DNA of 64,000 nt, taken from Hyphobacterium marinum (GTDB lineage Bacteria > Pseudomonadota > Alphaproteobacteria > Caulobacterales > Maricaulaceae). The notes under the pieces were generated by a model. It was not told the DNA's origin. It saw only the letters and a list, made by a program, of their open reading frames with translations, and did no database searches. The stretch covers positions 372,001 to 436,000 of the forward strand of contig NZ_JAZDRO010000002.1 in assembly GCF_036330325.1 (NCBI RefSeq). Direction: 5' to 3'. Both the position numbers and the translations under genes were made by a program. This document shows, in pieces, positions 7,980 to 15,443 of the stretch. How positions within the stretch are numbered: position 1 is the stretch's first letter; each line of letters starts with the position of its first letter.

Positions 7980-9293
7980 CTAATTCTCTGAAGGTCGGGA
8001 TTGGGCCGTCATCGTGATGGCGTTGAAACGATAGGCTTCGGCCATTATGCCCACACCATATACCTGGTCACGCCCATGCCGGCCGGCGTCGCGGGCCTCT
8101 GCTTCCATGTATCGGATGGCCGCGCTAGCGCTCACTGGGTCCGGCAAGCTCAGCTGGTGCGCCAATAGCCCGCTGACCAACGGCGCGGCAAAGGATGTTC
8201 CGCGGATTTCGGCGAAGCTGCCATCGAGCGACGCTGCGACCATCGCCGCACCGGGGGCCGCCACGTCGACCTGGTCCCCGCGTGCCGCTTCGGGAATAAC
8301 ACGGCCAGACATCCCCACGGCCGTGACCCCGATGACGCCGTCATAAGCCGCTGGATAAAGCGGCGGGGCCGTCGGGCCGTCATTCCCGACCGCGGCCACA
8401 ATGATGTGGCCGCGATCTGTCATCTGGCGCACGACCGCTTCCAGTATCCGGTTGGGCGGGCCGACGACGCTGATATTGATAACGGCGACGTTTTCTTCCG
8501 CCATCCATCCGAGCGCGCGCGCCAAAGCTTCGGCGTTGCCACCGGTGACAGCGTCACCATAGACATCTGCTGAAAAAATCTCTGCGCCGGCGGCGGGTGC
8601 CCGGAAATCGCCGGCATGCCCCACAGCAAGCGAAGCCACCTGTGTACCGTGTTGCGCCGGCACATAGCCAAGGCCACCAAAGGCGCGCGTCGTCAGCCGC
8701 GATGCCTGCAATGCAGGATGGGCTTGCGCAATACCGGTATCGATTATCCCGAGCCTCAGCCGACTTCCCACGAACGCTTCTTGGACGGCTGGAGGCCGCA
8801 TAGCCAGCCTGCCCTGCCCGGATGCCGAGTAGATGTGGTTGAAGTCAAACACACCATTGCCGTCAAGGCTTTGGAGCCGACGCAGGGCCCGGCGTGTTGA
8901 CCATCGCTCCGGCGGCTCGAACACCACGATCGGTGTCCCCAATCCTGGCAGCATGTCCTGGCGCAGAACCCGGAATCCGAGGGCTTCGGCCGCACCAACA
9001 AGTGATTCGGACGGGGCAAACGCGATGATCTCTCGGCGGACAATAACGCTCTGGCGAGGGCCGCGCTCCAGAACGTCTCGATTTTGTCGAAGCAGATCGC
9101 GCAAATCGGCCGCGCGGACGTCCTCCAGCGTTCGGTTTGTCTGGTCAAGCGTGTCCCGGGTCATGTCCTGGACGGTGTCGACCGGCAGGCGCGGCGGCGT
9201 GACAGGAAGCGGTAGCTGACCATGCGCCAAACCCGGCCCGGTCGCGAAAAGAACCAACAGGATCAAACCGATTTGGCGAAGGCGGCCAAACAT
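7980..9293 (-). CDS. Secreted subtilisin-like serine protease (S8 family)
   Basis: Catalytic triad residues are visible: Asp175 in GIIDTGIAQ, His205 in QHGTQVASL and Ser367 in GTSFAAPLVSG, with the oxyanion Asn294 in AVGNDGP. The ATG at 9293 gives a signal peptide (MFGRLRQIGLILLVLFATGP) and a prodomain of about 140 residues (helical VQDMTRDTLDQTNRTLEDVR, then a beta stretch) before the protease domain. A TTG start seven codons earlier is less likely because GGAGA precedes the ATG. It is transcribed divergently from an ECF sigma/anti-sigma pair, a pairing that suggests regulation by that sigma factor. Its substrate is unknown; the anchored protein encoded next to it is a candidate. Confidence 0.9.
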   Translation of the reverse strand: MFGRLRQIGLILLVLFATGPGLAHGQLPLPVTPPRLPVDTVQDMTRDTLDQTNRTLEDVRAADLRDLLRQNRDVLERGPRQSVIVRREIIAFAPSESLVGAAEALGFRVLRQDMLPGLGTPIVVFEPPERWSTRRALRRLQSLDGNGVFDFNHIYSASGQGRLAMRPPAVQEAFVGSRLRLGIIDTGIAQAHPALQASRLTTRAFGGLGYVPAQHGTQVASLAVGHAGDFRAPAAGAEIFSADVYGDAVTGGNAEALARALGWMAEENVAVINISVVGPPNRILEAVVRQMTDRGHIIVAAVGNDGPTAPPLYPAAYDGVIGVTAVGMSGRVIPEAARGDQVDVAAPGAAMVAASLDGSFAEIRGTSFAAPLVSGLLAHQLSLPDPVSASAAIRYMEAEARDAGRHGRDQVYGVGIMAEAYRFNAITMTAQSRPSEN

Positions 9294-9339
9294 GGACAAC
9301 GGTCTCCGCTGCAAATTCCGTCCTGTCAGTATAACGTAT

Positions 9340-9358
9340 GGAAGAAATCATTTCTTCC
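9340..9358. promoter_or_regulatory. Perfect 19-bp inverted repeat between protease and sigma-factor genes
   Basis: GGAAGAAAT-C-ATTTCTTCC is a perfect palindrome with 9-bp arms and a 1-base centre. It lies between the protease start (9293, minus) and the likely sigma-factor start (9380, plus). Its place in a divergent intergenic region and its symmetry fit an operator for a dimeric regulator. If the sigma gene starts at the earlier ATG (9338) the repeat would be coding, but that start has no convincing ribosome-binding site. Confidence 0.5.
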
Positions 9359-9379
9359 GAACGTTGTTTCGAGGAACAC

Positions 9380-9889
9380 ATGCCTGAAGCCAGTCGGGAG
9401 ATCCGTGAGGCGATTGTTGCGCTGTTGCCGAGGCTGCGTCGTTTTGCCGTGACGCTGACCCGCAATCAGGCTGATGGCGATGATCTGGTTCAGATCACTG
9501 TCGAACGAGCGATTGCGCGCATTGATCGCTGGCAGGACGGCACACGTTTGGACAGCTGGATGTATCGCATCATGAAGAACGCCTGGATTGATGAAGTTCG
9601 CAGCCGGCAGCGCCAGAACAAAGTCTTTGCTCCCGACGAGGCGGGTGCAACCGTTGGATTTGAAGACGAAACCATCGATTTGCGCCTGCGGGCCATGTCG
9701 GTTGAAAAAGCCATGGCCACCTTGCCCGATGAACAACGCCTGGCGGTGGCACTGGTCCTTGTCGAGGGCCAGTCCTATCGCGAGGCAGCTGACATTATGG
9801 GTGTTCCCATCGGTACGCTGACCAGCCGCCTGGCCCGCGGCCGCGATGCCCTGGAAGCGATTCTGAACCCCGCAAAGGGAGCGCCATGA
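9380..9889 (+). CDS. ECF-type RNA polymerase sigma factor
   Basis: Small sigma-70 family protein of 169 residues. Region 2 is seen in the N-terminal half (RRFAVTLTRNQADGDDLVQITVERA, then LDSWMYRIMKNAWIDEVRSRQR). Region 4 is in the C-terminal half (LPDEQRLAVALVLVEGQSYREAADIMGVPIGTLTSRLARGRDAL). The ATG at 9380 is preceded by GAGGAA at good spacing; an ATG at 9338 would add 14 residues and swallow a palindrome. Its stop overlaps the start of the anti-sigma gene (ATGA). It probably controls itself and the divergent protease gene (inference). Confidence 0.92.
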   Translation: MPEASREIREAIVALLPRLRRFAVTLTRNQADGDDLVQITVERAIARIDRWQDGTRLDSWMYRIMKNAWIDEVRSRQRQNKVFAPDEAGATVGFEDETIDLRLRAMSVEKAMATLPDEQRLAVALVLVEGQSYREAADIMGVPIGTLTSRLARGRDALEAILNPAKGAP

Positions 9890-10629
9890 TGACAATCAGC
9901 AAGGACGACCTGGCCGCCTATGCCGATGGCGAGCTGACCGGGCAGGCGCGTTTAGAGGTCCAGTCAGCGCTAGAAGCCGACCCCAAATTGCGCGTAGAAC
10001 TGGACCGGCTGATGACACTCAAACGGCAATTGTCGGATCGATTCGACCCTATTCTGGACGAGACCGTTCCCGAGCGCCTGATCGCGGCGGCCATGGATAC
10101 GCCCGCGAGGACCGCTTCAGTTGCGGACCTATCCGCCTACCGCTTCCCGAAAGCGCCGGCATTGACCAGCTTCTGGCCGCAAGCCGCGGCCATGGCCGCC
10201 AGTGTGGCATTTGGCCTGGTGATGGGCGGGTTGTTCCTGAGCGATTCCAGCCAAACCGGGCTGATCGACTTTTCCGGTGAATACCCGGTTGCACACGGTG
10301 CGCTCGCCGCGGCCCTGACCGAACAACTTGGCAGTGAAACCGGACCGGATGCGATTGCTGTCCCAATCAGTTTTCAGGATGAATCCGGTGTTTACTGCCG
10401 GGCTTTTTCAGCCCGCCGCAATAATCTGGCCGGCATCGCCTGCCGAAGTGAAGGCGACTGGCAAGTCCGCATGACTGTCGACACGGTTCATGCGGACACG
10501 CCCTATCGGACGGCCGCCTCCCCCCTGCCCCTTCCGGTTCTTGAACAACTCGATCGGTGGATGGCCGGAGAAGCCTTCGATCTGGATGCTGAAAGCGCCG
10601 CGTTAGCTCGCGGTTGGTCGGACAACTGA
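9886..10629 (+). CDS. Membrane-anchored anti-sigma factor
   Basis: The protein starts MMTISKDDLAAYADGELTGQ, the DDLAAYxDGEL pattern seen at the N-terminus of many anti-sigma factors. The cytoplasmic helical domain is followed by one membrane helix at about residues 97-118 (SFWPQAAAMAASVAFGLVMGGLFL) and an extracytoplasmic domain of about 125 residues with two cysteines (VYCRAFSARR and GIACRSEGDW). It overlaps the sigma gene by 4 bp, so the two are coupled. The model is sequestration of the sigma factor at the membrane until an envelope signal arrives; the signal cannot be inferred. No zinc-binding HxxxCxxC motif was seen. Confidence 0.85.
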   Translation: MMTISKDDLAAYADGELTGQARLEVQSALEADPKLRVELDRLMTLKRQLSDRFDPILDETVPERLIAAAMDTPARTASVADLSAYRFPKAPALTSFWPQAAAMAASVAFGLVMGGLFLSDSSQTGLIDFSGEYPVAHGALAAALTEQLGSETGPDAIAVPISFQDESGVYCRAFSARRNNLAGIACRSEGDWQVRMTVDTVHADTPYRTAASPLPLPVLEQLDRWMAGEAFDLDAESAALARGWSDN

Positions 10630-10701
10630 CATCCGTCCACCTCCAAGCGTCAAGGATTGCCGGTCACCTGAGCCGTCAGTAGGCCCCGGCAAGACCCTTG
10701 G

Positions 10702-11574
10702 TCACGCCACCTCATTTCCGCTTGCCCGCGCGAGAGGCAACGGTTCCTTGAAAGTGAGCGTGCGGTAGGGGAAGGGAATCTCGATACCCGCCTCGTCCAG
10801 CGCCGCCTTGATGGCAATGACGATGTCGGAACGGGTCTCGTGCATGTCGCGTGGCTTGGAGCCGGCCCACCAACGCACCGTGAAATCGATGGAGGATGCC
10901 CCAAATTCGCGGGCGAAGACGTCGACCCCCTTGTCCGCATCGATACTGGCCACGCCTTTTACAGCCTTTTCTATGACTTCACGGGCCTTGGCCGCGTCCT
11001 CGTCATAGGCCACGCCGACGACGAGATCGTAGCGGCGCTGCGCCCTGTCGGTCTTGATCTCGACCGGGTTGGTGAAGAGGTAGGCATTGGGCAGGAGGAT
11101 CAGCTCGCCTGACATCTCGCGCACATAGGTGTCGCGGATGGTGATTTCCTCGACCTTGCCCTCCACGTCCTCGACCTCGATCACATCACCAATGCGCATG
11201 GGCTTGCGGATCATGATCATGATCCCGGCCATGAAATTCTCGAAAATGTCCTTAAAGGCGAGCCCGATGGCGATGCCCCCAATCCCCAGCGCGCCGATCA
11301 GCTGGGCGGGGGTCACCGACGGGAAGAGGATGGTCGCAGCGATGAGGATGCCGACGATCCAGACCACGATGCCGGTCAGGGTCTCGAAGAGGTCGACGAG
11401 CGCCCGGCGCATATTGGACTTGCGCCCTGCACCGCCGACGGCCTTGCGCAAGAGTTGCGCGACGCCCCAGGTCGCGGCAAGGACGATGAGGGCCAGTCCG
11501 ATTTGCGGTAGGGAACGGACAAAGCCCTCCCAGATGGTCTGGAGCTGGTCGGTCAGCGGCGAAAAGAATTCCAT
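10702..11574 (-). CDS. Small-conductance mechanosensitive channel (MscS family)
   Basis: 290 residues, the size of a minimal MscS. There are three membrane segments in the first 130 residues (IGLALIVLAATWGVAQLL; LTGIVVWIVGILIAATILF; and the pore helix GALGIGGIAIGLAFKDIFENFMAGIM). The cytoplasmic beta domain follows (RIGDVIEVEDVEGKVEEI, then LLPNAYLFTNPVE). The Gly/Ala-packed pore helix and the DIFENF turn are family hallmarks. It releases solutes on hypo-osmotic shock. It lies convergent to the anti-sigma gene with a 72-bp gap in which no terminator is seen. Confidence 0.93.
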   Translation of the reverse strand: MEFFSPLTDQLQTIWEGFVRSLPQIGLALIVLAATWGVAQLLRKAVGGAGRKSNMRRALVDLFETLTGIVVWIVGILIAATILFPSVTPAQLIGALGIGGIAIGLAFKDIFENFMAGIMIMIRKPMRIGDVIEVEDVEGKVEEITIRDTYVREMSGELILLPNAYLFTNPVEIKTDRAQRRYDLVVGVAYDEDAAKAREVIEKAVKGVASIDADKGVDVFAREFGASSIDFTVRWWAGSKPRDMHETRSDIVIAIKAALDEAGIEIPFPYRTLTFKEPLPLARASGNEVA

Positions 11575-11843
11575 GGCTCAGTCAGCCTCCCTTGGGCCGG
11601 GACAGGCCGCCCACGCGTGAAGGCGCAGGCGGTTCGTCCGCTTGCGCGCGTTAGTCCGGTTCGGGTCGAAACGGGATCACGGAAGACCTAACCGCTGGAG
11701 ACGGAAAAGGTTCCGCTACCGCCGAGACCCGACATCATCCTGATCGGGAAGTGGTTTTCCACAGGCGCAGCGACCGGTCCGTTTTGATTTCTACATCCTG
11801 GCCTTGTTATTCTGCCAGAAAGACGGGGGGAGTTCTCAGCATC

Positions 11844-12851
11844 ATGTTCGGTAAAATCGTGCTGGCGGTGCTCATAGTCATCGTGCTGCCGGCCTTTCTC
11901 TATGCCTTCGGGGCCACCAATCCGGGGGTCTTCACCATTGTCTTTGCGGTGATCGCGATAGCCTGCATCGGCCTGATGTTCCGGCCGTTGCCGGTGCCGC
12001 TTCTGCGCGCGCGCTGGTCGCTCGCCAGTCTCGTCCTGGCGTTCTCTTTCGCAGCTATCGCCGTCAGCACAGTGATGAGCGATGAAGACCTCGCGGAATT
12101 GCGCGCCGAGGACCCGGAAGCCTATCTGGCCTACATCCAGACACGGCGCGGTGATGACGCCTGGCTCGCGGAACTGGAAACGCTCGACCCGGACGCCTTT
12201 GCCGCCGAAACCGAGCGGCGGGCGGCCGAGGAAGCGGCCGAGACCGCACGGCGGGAAGAAGCCGCGCGCGCGCGCCGGGAAGCCCGCGACGCGGCCCGCG
12301 CCGCCCTGGCGGCTGAATCCCTCGCCGACTATGTTGAGCAGCTGGAGACCGAACTCGCTTCCCTGCAGGACTTCGACGCGACGGATTGGACCAGCGATTA
12401 CGACCGGATTGTTCTGGGTGCCGGCCTGTTCGCCATCTGGGGTGAACTCTATCGCGAAGGCCGGGACTACGAGCTGACAGCAGAACAGGCCGAGCTGCGC
12501 CAGCGTTTCCGCCGCGAACTGATCCGGGAACAGCGCGAATCCCTGCCCACAATGCGGGACCGTTTCGGGCCGGCAGCACGCCAGCGCCTGTGGATCGCCG
12601 ACGCCTCGGCCCGCACGATCGGAAACGGTTTCCGCACCGTGGAATTCGTGTCCGGGGCCTTTGCCGCCAACCGGAACATCCAGGAATTCCAGGTCGAAAT
12701 GGGCGACATCTTCTCCCTTCTACGGTTCAAGCAGAGCCGGTACAAATGGTATGAAGAGGCCGACCGATATACCTATTACGACCTGATAACGCCCGATGAT
12801 GACGACATCGTCTATCTGGCGGGTGGCCGGGCACAGACTTATCGCGAATAG
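11844..12851 (+). CDS. Membrane protein of unknown function with coiled-coil region
   Basis: Unrecognised. From the ATG at 11844 it has 335 residues. Three hydrophobic segments occupy the first 80 residues (IVLAVLIVIVLPAFLYAFG; FTIVFAVIAIACIGLMF; SLASLVLAFSFAAIAVS). A long Ala/Glu/Arg-rich helical stretch follows (about 85-180, e.g. RRAAEEAAETARREEAARAR), then a globular C-terminus with FRTVEFVSGAFAANRNIQEF. The longer open frame (from 11751) lacks a plausible start context. The upstream 269 bp is shared with the divergent MscS gene and would hold both promoters. Function cannot be inferred. Confidence 0.75.
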   Translation: MFGKIVLAVLIVIVLPAFLYAFGATNPGVFTIVFAVIAIACIGLMFRPLPVPLLRARWSLASLVLAFSFAAIAVSTVMSDEDLAELRAEDPEAYLAYIQTRRGDDAWLAELETLDPDAFAAETERRAAEEAAETARREEAARARREARDAARAALAAESLADYVEQLETELASLQDFDATDWTSDYDRIVLGAGLFAIWGELYREGRDYELTAEQAELRQRFRRELIREQRESLPTMRDRFGPAARQRLWIADASARTIGNGFRTVEFVSGAFAANRNIQEFQVEMGDIFSLLRFKQSRYKWYEEADRYTYYDLITPDDDDIVYLAGGRAQTYRE

Positions 12852-12872
12852 ACTGCGCCGGGGGGTGGGGGG

Positions 12873-13316
12873 CTACATCTCCCGCACGACGGGTTGCCAG
12901 GCTGCAATCATGGCCTTGGTCGGGCGTTTGGGGCGGCCGGACGGGTTGATGATGACCGCCTCGATTTTCGCGGTGCAAATGGTCTCGCCATTCCGCGTCA
13001 GGGACTGGTCCATGCGAAGGCGCGGGCCCTTGTTGGGCCGGTAGATCGTCTCGACCACCAGCGCCTCGTCGACCCGGGCGGCCTTCACATACTCGATAGA
13101 GAGACTGCGTACCGCGAAGGCTATCGGGTCATCGCTGTTGATCAGTTCGGAATGGTGAATACCGAGCGCACGCAGGCTCTCCGTCCGTCCGCGCTCGAAG
13201 AAATGCAGGTAGCGGGCGTGATAGACCACGCCGGAAAAATCCGTGTCCTCGTAATAGACCCGCACCGGCAAGCGGTGAACGTTGTCCGCATCCCACTGGC
13301 CGCAGGTTGGGGTCAT
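12873..13316 (-). CDS. ybgC: Tol-Pal associated acyl-CoA thioesterase YbgC
   Basis: Hot-dog fold thioesterase of the 4-hydroxybenzoyl-CoA thioesterase family. The hallmark motif YYEDTDFSGVVYHARYLHFFERGRT (about residues 21-45) contains the catalytic Asp. 147 residues is the normal length. The ATG overlaps the ruvB stop (ATGA), so it is the last gene of a ruvC-ruvA-MBL-ruvB-ybgC run. In most relatives ybgC is followed directly by tolQ; here about 6 kb of unrelated genes intervene. It is proposed to act on phospholipid or acyl-CoA metabolism in the envelope. Confidence 0.93.
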   Translation of the reverse strand: MTPTCGQWDADNVHRLPVRVYYEDTDFSGVVYHARYLHFFERGRTESLRALGIHHSELINSDDPIAFAVRSLSIEYVKAARVDEALVVETIYRPNKGPRLRMDQSLTRNGETICTAKIEAVIINPSGRPKRPTKAMIAAWQPVVREM

Positions 13317-14350
13317 TTCTCACCCCCGAACAGCGCACCCTGCCCGTCGCGGGGCGGGTTGAGGCCCAGATGGGTCCAGGCGCGGGCCGCGGCCACACGG
13401 CCACGCGGGGTGCGCTGGATAAAGCCCTGCTGGATGAGGAAGGGTTCGACCACGTCTTCCAGCGCATCGCGCGCCTCGGCGAGCGCGGCCGCCATCGTGT
13501 CGAGCCCCACCGGCCCGCCCGAGAAATGCTGCGTCAGGGCGGTCAGATACCGCCGGTCGAGCGAGTCCAGCCCGATCGCGTCGACCTCCAGCCGTTGCAG
13601 GGCGGCGTCAGCGGCTTTTGCGTCGAGTGAGATCGTGCCGTCGGCCTCGGCAAAGTCACGGACCCGGCGCAACAGGCGCCCGGCAACGCGCGGCGTGCCG
13701 CGGGCGCGCTTGGCGATTTCCGCGCAGCCGTCTTCAGTAACGGTCATGCCCATTTTCGCCGCACCACGCGCGACGATCTTGGAAAGCTCCCCGACATCAT
13801 AGAATTCGAGCCGGACCGGTACACCGAACCGGTCACGCAAGGGCGTCGCCAGCAGGCCAGCCCGTGTTGTCGCACCCACCAGCGTGAAGGGCGGCAGATC
13901 GATCCGCACCGTGCGCGCCGACGGCCCCTCACCAATCACCAGATCGAGGCAGAAATCCTCCATCGCCGGGTAGAGGATTTCCTCCACGGCCGGGGCAAGA
14001 CGGTGAATTTCGTCGATGAACAGGACATCCCGCGGTTCGAGATTGGTGAGGATCGCGGCGAGATCACCCGCCTTGGCGATGACCGGGCCGGACGTGGCGC
14101 GGAAATTGACGCCCAGCTCGCGTGCGACGATCTGGGCGAGCGTGGTCTTGCCCAGCCCCGGCGGGCCGGAGAGCAGGACATGGTCCAGCGCCTCACCGCG
14201 CCGTCCGGCGGCCTCGACGAAGACTTTCAGATTGGCGATGGCGGCGGGCTGACCGACAAACTCCCCAAAGGAGAGCGGGCGCAGCGCCTTGTCGCGCCCG
14301 TCCTCGGGCTGGGCCTCAGCGGATATGGGGCGGTCGGTGGTCATGGGCAT
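13313..14350 (-). CDS. ruvB: Holliday junction branch migration helicase RuvB
   Basis: AAA+ motor that, with RuvA, drives branch migration. Visible: FGEFVGQ near the start, Walker A GPPGLGKTT, Walker B LFIDEIHRL, sensor-1 segment FTLVGATTRAGLL with PLRDRFG, and the C-terminal winged helix ending GFIQRTPRGR. The length of 345 residues is typical. The first codon may be the ATG at 14350 or the third codon (14344). It is followed by ybgC with a 4-bp overlap. A palindromic repeat separates it from the upstream metallo-hydrolase gene. Confidence 0.97.
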   Translation of the reverse strand: MPMTTDRPISAEAQPEDGRDKALRPLSFGEFVGQPAAIANLKVFVEAAGRRGEALDHVLLSGPPGLGKTTLAQIVARELGVNFRATSGPVIAKAGDLAAILTNLEPRDVLFIDEIHRLAPAVEEILYPAMEDFCLDLVIGEGPSARTVRIDLPPFTLVGATTRAGLLATPLRDRFGVPVRLEFYDVGELSKIVARGAAKMGMTVTEDGCAEIAKRARGTPRVAGRLLRRVRDFAEADGTISLDAKAADAALQRLEVDAIGLDSLDRRYLTALTQHFSGGPVGLDTMAAALAEARDALEDVVEPFLIQQGFIQRTPRGRVAAARAWTHLGLNPPRDGQGALFGGEK

Positions 14351-14363
14351 TTGCCCTGCATCT

Positions 14364-14492
14364 CACCCCACCCCAACCCTGAAACCGACGCGAGGCTCCA
14401 CTGGAGCCTCTCTCCCGGCTTCAGCCTCAAGGGGAGGGAGACAGCAAGCGCACTAACCCTCCCCCCACGGGGGAGGGCCAGGGTGGGGGGAA
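14364..14492. repeat. Intergenic palindromic repeat, copy A (129 bp)
   Basis: First of two near-identical elements in the same orientation. It begins CACCCCACCCC and ends GGGTGGGGGG, which are mutual inverted ends. Inside are the perfect hairpin GAGGCTCCA-C-TGGAGCCTC (near 14391-14409), a second fold CTCTCCC...GGGAGGGAG and a third CCCTCCCCCCACGGGGGAGGG. This copy sits between the metallo-hydrolase stop and ruvB. Copy B is at 15287-15415. The layout resembles the dispersed palindromic elements of alphaproteobacterial intergenic regions. Confidence 0.85.
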
Positions 14493-14504
14493 ATATCCCG
14501 TGTC

Positions 14505-15443
14505 TCACTCTCCCCCCTCGCGCAGGACAATCGTTTCGCCTTCCGTGTGGAGATATTCCGCGTCGCCCAGGGCCTGACGGATCTGCTGCTCGGTCGTGGC
14601 GGCGGGAATATGGAAGGCGATGGCGCGCGCTTCGGGCCGGGACGCGAGGAAGGCTTGCCCGCGCGGCATCAGCGCGAACCAGTACGGATAGAGGATGACA
14701 TCGAACTCGGTCTCGGCCCATGCGGAGAAGTCTGCCTGCTGCGGCTGGGTATCGCCGAGATGGAGGATGGAGACGCCGCCGATATCGACATGCCACGTGA
14801 TGTTGTCGACGCCTTCGCGATGGAAAAGCCACGCGCCTTCGACCGAAGGTGTCTGGAGAATGCCTTCCGGCCCCACGCGGTCAGATGTCAGCGGCACCGT
14901 GATAATGCGCTCGGCGATGTCGGCATCGCTGCCGCCCGGCTCGGCCGTCATGGCTGCGGTGATCTGGACCGAGGCGGCCACGACCGCATCGCTGTTTGCC
15001 GCCAGGAACTGGACCGCGCCTTCGGCGTGGGAATGGTCGCCATGAAGGTGGGTGAAGAGGAGCGCATCGACACCGTCAAACGGCGCTTCACCATTGATCA
15101 TGGCCTGCGTGGCGGCCTCGGACGGCAGCGCATACGTGCCGTCATAGGAATTCCAGGTCAGCGTGTCGATCATCACGGCGGTCTCGGCCTGCCGGATGAG
15201 CACGCCTTCATTGGCCACGAAGGTGAGTTCGACCGGTTCATCGGCGAGTGCGGGGGCGGTAGAAAATAACAAGGCAGCAGCCAGCGCACCCCACCCCGGC
15301 CCTGAAACCGACGCGAGGCTCCACTGGAGCCTCTCTCCCGGCTTCAGCCTCAAGGGGAGGGAGAATGTGTGCGCGGACTCCCTCCCCCGCCGGGGGAGGG
15401 TCGGGGTGGGGGGAAGCCTTCTTACCTTCGACCGTGAAATCAT
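14505..15443 (-). CDS. Exported MBL-fold metallo-hydrolase with a repeat inserted in its signal peptide
   Basis: Metallo-beta-lactamase fold hydrolase; the metal site THLHGDHSHAEG has His122, His124, Asp126 and His127, and later segments such as SILHLGDTQPQ supply further ligands. The ATG at 15443 overlaps the ruvA stop (ATGA), fixing the start. Residues about 10-53 are encoded by copy B of the palindromic repeat. Removing them joins MISRSKVRR to ALAAALLFSTAPALA, an ordinary signal peptide cleaved before DEP. The substrate is unknown. It sits inside the ruv operon, between ruvA and ruvB. Whether the lengthened n-region still allows export is uncertain. Confidence 0.82.
   Translation of the reverse strand: MISRSKVRRLPPTPTLPRRGRESAHTFSLPLRLKPGERLQWSLASVSGPGWGALAAALLFSTAPALADEPVELTFVANEGVLIRQAETAVMIDTLTWNSYDGTYALPSEAATQAMINGEAPFDGVDALLFTHLHGDHSHAEGAVQFLAANSDAVVAASVQITAAMTAEPGGSDADIAERIITVPLTSDRVGPEGILQTPSVEGAWLFHREGVDNITWHVDIGGVSILHLGDTQPQQADFSAWAETEFDVILYPYWFALMPRGQAFLASRPEARAIAFHIPAATTEQQIRQALGDAEYLHTEGETIVLREGGE
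15287..15415. repeat. Palindromic repeat, copy B, in frame inside a coding region (129 bp)
   Basis: Same element as copy A: ends CACCCCACCCC / GGGGTGGGGGG, the identical perfect hairpin GAGGCTCCA-C-TGGAGCCTC, and the third hairpin CCCTCCCCCGCCGGGGGAGGG. The part between the second and third hairpins differs most. Its length is a multiple of three, so it keeps the metallo-hydrolase frame open and adds about 43 residues (proline-, arginine- and serine-rich, e.g. PPTPTLPRRGRES). Boundaries are accurate to a few bases. Confidence 0.85.

Noticed and set aside
14341..14832. A 163-codon minus-strand frame spanning repeat copy A and the metallo-hydrolase 3' end
   Set aside because: Runs through the palindromic repeat and out of frame with the metallo-hydrolase; no start signal.
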